Part shown: positions 31,043 to 45,353 of the stretch, in pieces | Layout: each line of letters begins with the position of its first letter | How positions within the stretch are numbered: the first letter of the stretch is position 1 | Notes under the pieces: model-generated | What the model was told of the DNA's origin: nothing | Seen by the model: only the letters and a program-made list of their open reading frames with translations | Databases searched by the model: none | Source of the DNA: Brachyhypopomus gauderio | Lineage: Eukaryota > Chordata > Actinopteri > Gymnotiformes > Hypopomidae | Direction of reading: 5' to 3' | Assembly: GCF_052324685.1 (NCBI RefSeq) | Contig: NW_027507207.1 | Span: forward strand, 1-64,000 | DNA: 64,000 nucleotides | Made by a program: the position numbers and the translations under genes

Positions 31043-34000
31043 GTAAACTCACGACAGTGAAACATCAAACTGTTGAAACAGCTTATTGGACTTAATGGCT
31101 GTTGGGTCAGCACGGGAACAGAAGTGAGTTTATTGGGAAGTTCTCGGTACTGTTTCTGCTTTCAGTGAAACCGTCCCCGGGGGCACATCCACCCCCAAGG
31201 TATTAGGGACGAGGCAGAAATGTATAAAGCATACAGTGAATATGCTCTTTCTCTGTTGTGGTGCTGTGACAGCACACATTAGTTTAGGTGTGTTGTTGTT
31301 TAGTGCTCTGGGTGGTATATACTGTGAAAGGAGCCTGATTTTCCTCTGTAGTACATACACAAACACATACACACACACACACACACAACACCTTGTATCT
31401 GTTGCAGTAGAGTGGAGTTGAGGGGAAGTGCAGGTTTTTTCAGGATGTGGCCCTGGACGTGTGGGCCGCTGGGCGCTGACCACGCACGGCTTTGTGACCC
31501 CTCACATGGTAAAAGGCAAACTTGGAGCCCAGTGATGTGTTTTGCCCAGTTGTAGTTGTGTAAATGGAGTAGGGGATTTCTCCTGCTGGGAGTGTGTGGG
31601 GTGAGGGGGGTGTGTGACAGTTGTGTGTGTTCGAGCTCACGTATGAGCCAGCGACCCGGAGGAAAGCGGATGATGAGTGGAAGCTTTGGTCAGCACGAAA
31701 CAGGAAAAGCTAGGCTTCAAGTGTTGATCAGAATGTCAGGAATCTTTGCAGAAGAATCCAAAGGAGGAAATATTTCCAGTATCTCGTACGTCTTCCAGTT
31801 CAGTGGAGGGTGTGTGGGTGGGTGTGTGGGTGGGTGTGCGTTTTGTGTGTGTTTACATTTTTGCGCATTTCCCAGAATGCAGTGGTGTCCACCTTGGTTT
31901 ATATTGCCGTCAATTATTATTTTAGCTGTTTTTGCAGCCCATATTGTAATGTGACGAACTGGTCAATTCTGTAATAATTGAGATTGTTCCTGGTTCTCTC
32001 CATAAAATGTGCAGAGAACAGACGGGGTTGTGTTTGACACCAGGCTAGGTGAGGGAGTGTGTGTGGATCAGTATTTAAATATGCTTTGCTGGCATGAAAC
32101 TCTCTTTAGCAGTGTGATTTTGATCTCATTCAGGAGTTAATCAAGGAAAGCCACAATGATTGAGTGCCATGGACGCTGCATTGGAATCAAGCAATTTCTC
32201 TTCAACACTACTTAACAAGTGAACATTCACACGGTGGCAGGAACCTTCTCTCATGTTCTCTGAGTGATCCATACTGTCCTCTTGAGTGATCCATACTGTT
32301 TTCTGAGCTCCAAGACGGATGTCTTCTCCTTATGTACTGCTGGACTCACGTGGTGGTTGAACCTGAGCTCCATATATTTGCTTTGTGTCTCCGTGACCTG
32401 TGGAGTAGACGTAGCCCCGCAGACGTAGCCGCAGGCAGCGCGGGAGACTCTCGCTCCACCCACACCGCCATCCTCCCAGGACGAAGGGACTCGTCCGCCG
32501 TTCTCCTGTGACAAATTGGGTGAAGGGTGGAGCTGGCAGCGGAATGGAGGCTGTGATTTATAAGCCCAAAAGGTCACAGTGCACTTTGATACACAGCAGT
32601 CACTAATTTACTGCCTCCATTAAATCAAGGCCCAGTGATTACATGGTTGCCTTGTGGAGGAAGGCTACTGGCGCTGGGGACGCCATGTCCACATCTCACC
32701 TTCCCTAACTAGTCCACACTGGCTCATTCACCCACATCGGTTTTCCCTCATTTATTCTGTACGTCTGATTGGTGATTGTGGTTTTAGTTCTGGTATTACT
32801 GAGCCATTCTGGTGAAATTCAGTTTCGAGGTGGTTTGTTGTGTGTTTCGGGGGAATCAGGTTGAGATGATGATGATGATGATGATGATCCAACGGTTAAA
32901 TTCACCCCTACAGTATTTTTGTAGCTCCCACTGGAAGGAGATGAACACCGAGATGAAGATTTAACACCACGGGTACTGCGATTGCGGTCAGACAGACAGA
33001 CCGCACCAACAGAAGCACCGTAAGGCTCTGCACGTAATGGACTCTTATGGGGCCAAGCGTCTGTCCATGGAGCCTATTTCTGATGCAGAATGAGAGAACC
33101 CCGTAGACCCAGGCGGGTGGTGTAGCAAGAGCAGGGCCTGTACTGTTTGTGTCAGTCACATAGAGAAATGGAGAGGTGGTTTTCGTCTTTTTTGCGATAA
33201 TGAGGTTTGAGGTCACCGGCCCATGAATGTTCCCTTTGTCCTGCACATATCAGGAATTGTGTGTGTGTGTGTGTGTGTGTGTGCGCACGTATGCGTGTGT
33301 GTGTGGGTTTTGGCTTACCTCTGTCTATCTCTTTCTCTCTCCCTGTCTGTCTATCTCTCTCTCTGTCTATCTCTTTCTGTCTCCTTTAATGAAGAGCCAC
33401 TCCTCCCTGATGTTGTGCTTGTTCTTAAGACGGATTTTAAAGGCAACGCTGTCTGCGTTGTGTCCTACAGCTGCTGATGGTGGTATGTTTCTTGTGAAAG
33501 GCTTAGATAGGGTCCTATTGATTTCTCTGCCTTTTCTCGCTGTCCTGAGGGCAGGCGGGAGAGGGTCTGGGAAAGGTCATGACGAGTTCTGTAAGCGGCG
33601 CTGACTGTTCAGAGAGCGGTTTGGGGCTCTGGATCGTAAAGCCTGGTGTTGGTGCTGTACAGCAGAAAGGCCAATCAGAGGCCTCTCTGGATTCCCGGGC
33701 CTCTTCCTCGGGCTCGTTGTCTGACGGAGACAGCTCTGTGATTTGCTTTTGAACCCTTGTGTGCATTGTTTTAATTTTTTTTCCCCTTTCATGTACCTCT
33801 GATGGAAAGGTAGTAGCAAGTGCCTCTGGGTATGATTCTTCAGCAGCTGTGTGTGTGTGTGTGTGTGTGAGAGAGTGTGTGCACACGAGTATGTGATACC
33901 CGTGTTTCCCATCACTACTGTCTAAGCCCTGGGGGTGTCTGTTCTCTCTGCTCTCCCAACAGCAGGGTCAGCTCCCCTCTCTGCGGGGCCCCTGGGACCA

Positions 34001-37000
34001 GGCAGTGTTTGCTGTGTGTGGGTCCACGGGGCAAGCTACACAAGGCCGCTGGGTTAACATCGCTCCCTTTCCCCCGTTTTGTTTATTACCACCATGTGTC
34101 TTGCTTGGCTTACGTTTTGGAGACCGATTGGTTTAAAACACAATCATCCCCATCACGGCAAGATGAGGTTTGTTGTTTAACAATCGATCTATTGTGATTT
34201 TATCTATTATCTGTCCAGTCTGGCATCTTCTCTGCTGAATCTTCTCAGTGTCTTCTTCTCCGTGTTCTTTCCAAGTGCCTTTGTTTGCTGAGTAATCCCC
34301 CTGACCTCACTTCCTGTCTTCTACAGCGGTTCAGCCCCTCTGTTGTGTGTAGAATGGGGTGGCGTGTGGGTCTGCGTGAGCTGTGTGAGTCTCTGCCAGG
34401 AACACGCAAACACGTGCAGCTCTCCCATTAAACATTTACACACAAGACAGGATGCATTGTTGTGAGGTCCGCTTTGCTTAAGAAAGGAGAAATGTGTTCA
34501 GGCACTGTGGTTGTATAATGGTGAGTGCCATGACTATAGTTATGCATTGATTTGTTTAGCCAGACATTATTGTTACTGGGATTTTTCCCCAGAATGATTC
34601 AACACAGGCTATCTGATGTACAAGCACTTTTGGAGTATTTACCCTTGTTGACCTAAGGCAAGAACTCGTCAACTCAACAATCTTTATCAGCAGAGATTTT
34701 AAATATGCAAACTAATGTTTACACTGGCAAACTTTTGTAGACTTGATTAAGTATGACTCTCTATATTGTGTGTACTTACCCATTTGAATGTTAGTGGCTT
34801 TAGCATGATGATCCAGATTTGTACAGTGCCCGAGTTACCATACCTAAGCACTCTCGTCACGGGATATCGGTGTGTGAAGAGCAGGATGTAATCTGGACGC
34901 AGTAGCTATGTCCCTTTGGGGTAATTTAATCTAGCTATCGGGTCTTATGGTAACCTTTGACCTGTGACAGCTGGGTGTAAGTGATTTCATTTCTAGTTCT
35001 TGTTAGAACAACTTCCTGGGTCATGTCACATCCACATGATTTAAGATGATTTAATGGGAGGCTCTTAAATAATTTAAACTGGGCTGTTTTGTGAGAGGTG
35101 ACGTGTGTGTGTGTGTTTAAGTGCTGATTGAGCATGACTCCACGAGACCTCTTTATAAGGCACTGTGAGTCAGATGGAATGTTTCATTCATTCATTCATT
35201 CATTCATTCATCGCTTCCTTTTCCTTCTTGCTTTTCATCCAGTTTTTGGAGGCTCGATTGGAATCTGCTCCTATCTGGCCCAAAGTTATCAACAGTGATT
35301 GGCCGAAATACGTAGCCAAATGTCACTGAACGGTACACTGATATGAAACATCAGAATGTGAATCTTGTATAATATGTGATGCAGATCAAGGCACAGCCAC
35401 AAGCAAGACCTTTAGATCCAGTAATCTAATTCAACAAGTAGCCCACATTAACCAGCAGTGCACAGCAAGTATCGGAAGCTAGATAAACTACTACTGCTGC
35501 TGTTGTATGAAAAATAAACAAATAAATATACAGCATTTAACTATAAACCTTTGAATCTGCACTTCATATTGCAATTGTTGCAATATTGTTTGTTAAAATT
35601 TTTTTTAACAATGTTTGGCATATTTGCCTTGGCAGTTTAATCCATGTCAACTGTTAAGTACAGTAAGGGTCTAAAGGGTTTTTCATATACAAGTATAGAT
35701 TCTTTGTGTCTCGTGACATTACACAGTTTGTGTCTGAACTAGAATAACCTCATGGTGTCTCTTTAAAAATTCTAGAAACGTGCATCGCTGTATTTTGCTT
35801 TGACCTAATATCCTTGTCGGGCTTCCCATTTGGGCCTTTAGCTTACATGACGCTGATGTTACAGACATGCAGCTTATATATGAAAATTTCATGCTATGTC
35901 CCCCATCGTAAAGAGTTTATTTTATTTTTTAGTCTAGCAGAAGCATTGCACAGTGGCTGGAAGCCGTCTGTGTACAGATGATTGGTTGTGTTGTGTTATT
36001 TTATATCCGGTTTCTTATATGCAGTTAAATGCACAATTGGCTGCGTTGGTTGTAATAGTAGTCGTTGCTCTTGATGGCTTAGAAAATGCTGCTGAGAGCA
36101 GGACTAGATAATGGGGAGCTGGCGGGGTTTGTTCTGTCTGCCGTTCTCCTTTGCTGGTGGGTGGAGAGGCACCCGATTGCGAAATGCCAGCACATTACCT
36201 CCTGCACTGCTGTGTCCACTCCAGAGCGCTGAGCTACCCTCCAGACTACAAACGGTCTCACGCCGAGATGCTTTGCTGGTCTGGCTTTTTGCGGACGCCA
36301 ACGTTCTATCAGGAGAAACAACATGGAACGAAGAGGAACCTTCATCTAGGAGAATTTGTTTGTTAATGAAGCTCACGTCGGCACGCGCTTCAGTGTGGGA
36401 TGTTTACACGGATGGGCCGGCGATCGTGACGTGACCTTTATAGACCACGCTTAGCCAGGCACAGGCGTACAGTGCCTCCAGGAACCTGCAGGAGCCCAGA
36501 GTCTGTGGAGAGGCGTGAGCAGATGGTTGCGTCTCCCTGGACAAGGTCCTCTACCTTCTCCTTCACTCCCCTCTCACACACTCCTGGTGTCTGACGTTTT
36601 CATACGGCATTGCCATTTCTATTTTAATTCTGTGTGTTGTGGGTGTGGTCTATGGCCCCACTGTACTTCACTGTGGTTTTGTGGGAGTGGCTTAATGCTG
36701 CGTGTTGGAGAAGGAAATGACATCAGGCTATCTGCGCATGGAGGAGGGAGGGAGGGAGAGAGAGAGATAGGAGGAGAAGAGATGAGAGGTTTCCTAGTGC
36801 TTCCTAAACATGCTTCCTCTACCAGTTTCACACTATGGCATTTCCCTGTGCTGGAGATCCGTTCTTTAATATTTCCCACCATCTCCGCACACGAGCGTAA
36901 GAGAGACTATCATCTGTAATGAGCACACAGGTTTGTTACAACGAGCAGAATTTCCCAGCAACACAATACCAGCCAATATCCCATTACTAAGCAGTATTGA

Positions 37001-38397
37001 TCTCCTCTCCTGATTAGCTGTGGCGAGGGGGGGGGGGGGGGGGGGGGGGGTCAGGGGCAGGCAGGGCAGCAGTGTTTCAGACTCTCCTGCAACAGGCCTC
37101 TCCTGATTGGTCCTCCGCTCAGTGCACGTGTCGTTTAATCACGCAAAGAGGCCGGAGCGGCGTGAAGCGTGGCGGACAGGACGGTCCGTTTCCTCCTGCC
37201 TGTTTCCTTGTGCTTTATTTGTGACTAGTTTTAAAACCTGGGCTTCACGTGGCCTTCAGATGTGCTCTTCACCCTCACCCCGTTGACCTAAAGATATTTT
37301 AAAGTGCGCCCACAAGCTACTACCGTGTTTACACGCACATGTCGTCTCAAATTCTCAAAGGCCAGCGTCAGTGAATTTACAGTAGACATTTTTCTATTCA
37401 CATTCAAATCTATTGTGGGAATTGGCGTTATCGTGGGCGGTCTATGTAGCGTATTTAATTCATTGCTGACAAAATGTAATTTTCTAGCTGCTGACGGCTG
37501 TTTCATGGTCGGCTTCTCTCTCTCTCTCTCTCTCTCTCTTGTGCTGTTTCCCCATCACCGCTGCGTTATCCAGGTGTGAATTTCTCCTTAACCGGAAGGT
37601 TGTTTCTGAGGGTCGCGCCTTGTCACCATCACCAGTGCGGCGTTCTGTATGGAAATCCAGCGAGATTTCCATCTCTCTTCCCCTCTGGCCGCGTCGCTGG
37701 CCCGGCGGTAGGCAAATGTGCGCAGGTGTGGTGGGGGGGGCCGTTAGCGCCGATCGAGAGCCGGAAGACGCAAACGAGCGCAGCGACACGTCCACGCCGC
37801 TCACGGCTCCGCCACCAGCGCATTTGAATCACTTTGAATGGAGCACGTCTGCAGAGTGACCGGTGTGAGACGGCTCTTAAACAACGTGACGAGTCATTTG
37901 TCTGATGAGTTTCTGGATTATGGGTGATGAGTGTCGTGATGAGTGTTAATGAATTGGCCCACAGATGAATATTCACGCTTAATCCTCTTTGACGTTTGCA
38001 ACTGAAAATAATGTCGTTGCACGTCAGTCATTCGGTTCATCGTGGAACACACGAAAATTGTATTTCTAGTGTAAGTCATAATAGAGATCATACATTGTCA
38101 TTGTAGTCATGGATAAGCATTGTGTTTTTGTCGTATGGTTTTCACCCAACAAAGAAGAGAGTATTGACTGACACTGGTTGATCAGCAGGACTCTCCGTGG
38201 TGCACGATGAATTATCTAATCATGTTCAGGCAGGGCTGTAAAAATTCCTGTACTCATTTCACTAGCAAATTGGATTCCCTGTAGACAAACGCAGATTGAT
38301 TTGAACTACCCGCCGTAATTGGACCAGACGTGACAGCCGCGGTCATGGTTCCTCTGCTGCCTGAGATCACATGTTCTCAGGTCCAACAGCGTGTCTC
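31043..38397 (+). other. vav2: vav2 intron 1, proximal part
   Basis: Non-coding. It contains short (TG)n/(CT)n tracts (33259-33305, 33317-33384, 33849-33869), (GAT)n at about 32862-32887, (ATTC)n at about 35182-35210, a G run at 37027-37050 and a CT run at 37516-37540. A near-duplicate of GAGTGATCCATACTGT occurs at about 32262 and 32286. I recognise no exon, RNA gene or transposon with clear ends. Confidence 0.65.
33259..33305. repeat. (GT)n microsatellite
   Basis: A TG run interrupted by GCGCACGTATGC, followed within a few bases by CT/TCTC-rich sequence to about 33384. It lies in vav2 intron 1. Confidence 0.85.
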
Positions 38398-38496
38398 TCC
38401 TGCCTCCACCTCTCCTCTAAGCATAGTGGAGGTCTGAACAGAGGACGGGACTCCCCACCCTGACTGCAACCCCCACCTGCAGGAGGAGGACTCGCG
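38398..38496. repeat. Dispersed duplicate, copy A
   Basis: The block runs CACCTCTCC ... AGCATAGTGGAGGTCTG ... GGACGGGACTCCCCACCCTGA ... CCCCCACCTGCAGGAGGA. The same order recurs at about 41055-41168, so these are two diverged copies of one sequence about 2.6 kb apart. Confidence 0.65.
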
Positions 38497-38942
38497 ATGT
38501 GTAGACAAACTAAAAAAAAAAAATGTTTTACAAATAAGTTTCCTTGTGTTCCATTAACGAGCTCTTGTCTCTGATCTTGATGGATGGCGTCCGTGGAAGC
38601 AATTTCCTGGGTGTGAGGTGGAGCTGATGGCCCAGCGGGTATGGATAACGCAGCAGCTCTTCACATTATGGGAGGAGCAGAGTTTGGATTCGTGCCAGCA
38701 GTGAAGCTCGGGCGTGAGGAAGGAGGCGGGGATGTGTGCGGATCGTTGCCAAACAATCGTGGGGAGCTGGGGGGGGGGGGGATTTGCTATTGCAAGAAGC
38801 ACGTGGGGTCAAAGAAATAAGATGATGGGAGAAAAACTGGGAGAAAGAGCTGAGAGCGAGTTCTCCAAGACCAGCCCTCACGCACGCATGTCCTCGCACA
38901 TGGGGAGACTTGAAATACCCCTGGCTGCAGTGGAGAAAGTCC

Positions 38943-41054
<2,112 letters not shown>

Positions 41055-41168
41055 TTCACCTCTCAGCATAGTGGTGGTCTGCACTCAGGATGGGACTCAC
41101 CACCCTGACGCCAACCCCCCCCCCCCCCCCCCCACCCCATCCCACCCCACCCCCCCACAGGAGGAAAG
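41055..41168. repeat. Dispersed duplicate, copy B, with expanded C run
   Basis: Reads CACCTCTCAGCATAGTGG, TGGTCTG, GGATGGGACTCACCACCCTGA and then CAACC running into a long C tract (41109-41157) before CACAGGAGGA. It matches copy A at 38398-38496. In copy A the C tract is only five bases, so the homopolymer expanded in this copy. Confidence 0.65.
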
Positions 41169-43407
41169 CTCACGCTAACAGGAATTCCCTTTGAATGGTT
41201 ACAGGATAATCGCACGCCGTGTGTGACTGGGTGTGGAGGTGTGCTGTGTTATGTGACCAGTGGAGAATGTTTGGGCTACATCAGTACTGGTGGTTTGGAC
41301 TACATCAGAACTGGTGGTTTGGGCTTCATCAATAGTAATGTGAAGGTTTGGAGCCTTACAGTTTGTGGTTATCCAAAAGTTTCTGGGTCCTTTCACGTGC
41401 ACATTTGTAAATATGTAACTGAGAGTCCCACGTTCTCATGTACGCGTGTCATGCGTGTGGCTCTGCTCACGTGTATCGTGTGTGGCTCTGCTGGATGGAG
41501 ATGTGTTGTGCTGCTCGCTGATATTTGATAGTATTTGTGTGTATGTGTGTGACATTTAAAAAAACATTGTGATAACGTGTACGTAACCTATAATCTATAT
41601 CTACGTAATCTATAATCCAGCTTCTCTGTGTGGGTCTGAAGTAATGCTGTAGTTCTGGTAAAAAAAATGTCATCCTTACACCTTGCAAAAAATGTATGCA
41701 AAAGCAATAATTGTTGTTACTAGTTTTCTTTACTCTTGTTTGATCTCCATCAGAGCCCCCTGTAACTAACTAGTCTCTGGTTGGTTAGTCAGAAGCACGT
41801 CTTCTGGGTGCTTTCCGTATTTCAGTTGTCACTTTCATGATGAATGTCATTTGTTTCTGGTTTTGTTCATTTTCCTGCCTCCTTCACAGTTAATCCCTGG
41901 GGGTAGGGGGGTGTTGGGCTGCAGAGGCCAGGTCAGGTCATCACTGCATCACTGCATGAACCAGGCAGTGGTGATCTTCCTGTCTCGTGGAGGTGGAGCT
42001 GTTGGTGAAGCTGGTACTGCCACCACTAAAAACAGTCAGATGTTTGAGGCCTGAAACCCCCTCTCACGTCTGCAGTCACACAATTGCCTTCTACATCCAC
42101 CGAGCTCTCCTGGACAGCTAGACCTGCGTTGGTCTTTCTGATGCATTTTATGCACACTTTGGTTAGCATTTAATTCAGAGAATGGTGCCAAGTATCTGCT
42201 AATTGGAGTCTGGGCTGCAAAGAAAATTAGGCCAGTGCAATTTGCAAACAGTTTTAATGCATTACTGTATTCACACAATCCAGTCTAATCCTTCCTGTAA
42301 TCCTCTCAGTGCCCCAATCCTTCCGATCTAGAGGATTGTGTGAGGGGAATACTCTCTGTTGGGGGTTATTCTCATAACCTTCACCACATGAAGGGAATTT
42401 AGAGGATTTAGCTTAATTTTTTTTGTAAACACAACTGGTATCGAGACCGTAATGAACCAAAATGGAACACCATTAATTACGCCCAGTTTTTCCAATTAGC
42501 TTGTTAAGTGCACGGAAAACCTTAGAACAAGAGAACGAAACGGTGGGAGAAGTTGTCCTTTAATAGTTTTAACCTTGAATAGTGTCTCGCTAATTAAGGC
42601 ACAGTCCACGGGGCTCATTTAGGAAACATCTAAAACACAAAGGCTAATGAGTATAAAAAAAAGAAGGCGAAAAGTGAAACGTTTTCACACGTATGCCGTT
42701 AATGAATTCCGTAGCCTGGGGAAGTGTTTGTATCTTGTAATGAGAATTGAGAAACATTGGGATTAATGACTCAATAACACGCTTGTTGGAGAATGACAGC
42801 CCCCCCCCCCCCCCCCCCCATGAGCCCAGTAACTGGACTTCAGCTTCAAATAGTTTTGGGAAAACTGACAGCCACAAACTCAGCAGGTTTCCTGTTTTTG
42901 AGGCTGTGCGGTACGCGGGCTGTGCGGTATGCGTGACACAGCTCTGCTCACTCTGGTGTAAAGGCGTTCTGTCCCAGTCCCGGCGAGGGGTTGGATGACG
43001 GGTTCCCGCCACGCTGCTCAACTCCGGATCCTCGTAGTAAACACCAGCTACACGTAGATATATGAAGAAAAATGTCCCATCAGAGAGGCCGGTAGCATCA
43101 CGTGAGGTGAGGCTTTAGCAGTCTCCAATGGCCTGTAAACTACCCTGTCTGCACACTTCCAGGTGTGTGTGGAGGGACTGCCAGGCTGGGTGAGGCTCCT
43201 GACCAGGTCAAAGTGCTGATCGATGTGTGCCTTCATTATTGCACTCTGCCACTCGATGGCCCGACCTCATGAATGTTGGAGGGAGCCATGTTGTGAAAAG
43301 CTGTACGTTTTCTGCGCTGATGCTAATATTGCTAGCTTGTTGTGTACCAGCACTTCAGTATCGGGTAAAGTAGATCTGAAAGTGAATGCATGACTTGTTG
43401 CATGGTT

Positions 43408-43452
<45 letters not shown>

Positions 43453-44061
43453 GGGCTTGTTTTCGTACTGCTGTTATAGATTCTCTGGGTTCCAGCCTAA
43501 TGGTTGTTTGTGAACCCGTGTTTGTCAGATTCACAGGTTCAGGGTGGGTTTATGATTCAGTGGAGTGCTGTATGGTGCAGGTGGGAGTGACAACACCATC
43601 ACAGTAGGGTGTAGGGACTGTGCAGCTATGTGAAAGATGGAAATAAGATTTTAGTTCTGTGATGTTTAATAAATGTCGCAGCTCTTTACCTCGTCTTCAT
43701 GGTAGCCTGCTTACCCAGTTATCTCCGTTTACTGGTCACTGTTCTTAGACCAGTTTCTCCTTCCAGGAATCCTTGAGCTGTATGCTGTACACAAGCGTGC
43801 GCACACAACCGTCCTCGTGCGTTAGGTCAGCACCTTCGCCTCGCACGAGGGATTATGTTTCCATGTGGTGAATATTAATCCCGCCCGTCTGTGGACGTCT
43901 GCCTCTGGAGGATTCGGTGCTTTTGTCTTTCTGCTCGTGCCGTGTGTTTTCCGCTCGTTAAAGGCCATGTTGAACAGTGAAGAGCCTTATTGGATTAGGG
44001 CTGGAGGCAGACATGCAGGCGCATGTTCAAAGACATCATCCTCTCATCTAGTGCTGTCCAA

Positions 44062-44106
<45 letters not shown>

Positions 44107-44723
44107 CCCATACAGGAAATCATTAAAAGAATGTCTGTGTATTAATCGCTCATTGATGCCTGTGAGAAGCAAAGCCAACGTTGGCATTTCTCAGTTCGAG
44201 GCGTGTTCCCTGTTTCCTTATCATGAGTGTGGAGCACTCATCAATTAAATGTCTTGTCACAAAATGCTCATTTCTCATTCAGGAATTTCTATACTATACT
44301 ATATACAATTTTTGTATACTATTTTCTATACTATACTATATACTATTTTTGTATACTATTTTCTATACTATATTATATACTATATTTGTTGAAAAGCTTA
44401 TGAATTTACATGGGAATATTTACTAAATCATTAGTGCGTGATTTCCACACGCTTCACAATGATATATAGTGGGCCCAAGCACTCCAGTTGTCTGTCTGTC
44501 TACAGTGAAATGACCACAAAACCCAAGACATACAGCATCTACAGAGGTGTGGACACGAGGAAGTAAAGCACCGTGACGTTCATAGCAACCTGCAACTCTT
44601 AAACGATGGGAGGATGTGGCAGTGCATTAGAAACTAGTTCAGATCTGATGTGATGGTTAATTTGGGAACAGTAACAGAAATGGAAAGGCCTGGAGATGAG
44701 TGATGATTGAGATACTGGTCAGT

Positions 44724-44760
<37 letters not shown>

Positions 44761-45081
44761 CACCATCCGTGTGTGTGTTGCTTTGTTGCATCACATCCTT
44801 TCCAAGACGACAGCTTATGTAACGTCTGTTTCTACTCGGTGGCCAAAAAAAATAAATAAAATAAAACATCCCTCCTTCCGGCGAAGCGGAAACGTCTTTT
44901 CAGCACGGGGGAGTTTTTATTAAATATTGCCCAACGTTTCTGGCCCACAATAATGATTTGTAATGAAAGAGAGCGAGTGCATATTTTGGAAGCTGTGGCG
45001 GGTGGAGGGGGGTAAGATGGCGGCTCGCCGCCCGGAGGGTTTGAGTGACGGCGCAGTGAGGGGGGGCGCGTGGGGGGAGAG
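41169..45081 (+). other. vav2: vav2 intron 1, mid part
   Basis: Non-coding. It holds a C run at 42799-42819, (TG)n at 43411-43450, (CA)n at 44065-44103, a TATACTATACTATATA-type repeat at about 44285-44392 and (CA)n at 44727-44758. No gene is recognised. Confidence 0.6.
44285..44392. repeat. ATACTATA-type A/T-rich tandem repeat
   Basis: Repeats of TTTCTATACTATACTATATA and TATTTTTGTATACTAT in roughly three imperfect long units. Confidence 0.8.
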
Positions 45082-45353
45082 CTGGGGCGGGAAGGCAGCG
45101 GTGTCCTGCTGGGGCGGGAAGGCAGCGGTGTCCTGCTGGGGGGGGAAGGCAGCGGTGTCCTGCTGGGGCGGGAAGGCAGCGGTGTCCTGCTGGGGGGGGA
45201 GGCAGCGGTGTCCTGCTGGGGCGGGAAGGCAGCGGTGTCCTGCTGGGGCGGGAAGGCAGCGGTGTCCTGCTGGGGCGGGAAGGCAGCGGTGTCCTGCTGG
45301 GGCGGGAAGGCAGCGGTGTCCTGCTGGGGCGGGAAGGCAGCGGTGTCCTGCTG
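45082..45353. repeat. 27-bp G-rich minisatellite, 10 copies
   Basis: The unit GGCAGCGGTGTCCTGCTGGG plus GCGGGAA is repeated ten times from 45094, with one 26-bp unit at about 45175-45200. A GGGG or GGGGGGG run and GGG occur in each unit on the plus strand. The 27-bp period leaves long frames open on both strands (up to 187 codons); these are repeat artefacts. Confidence 0.95.
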
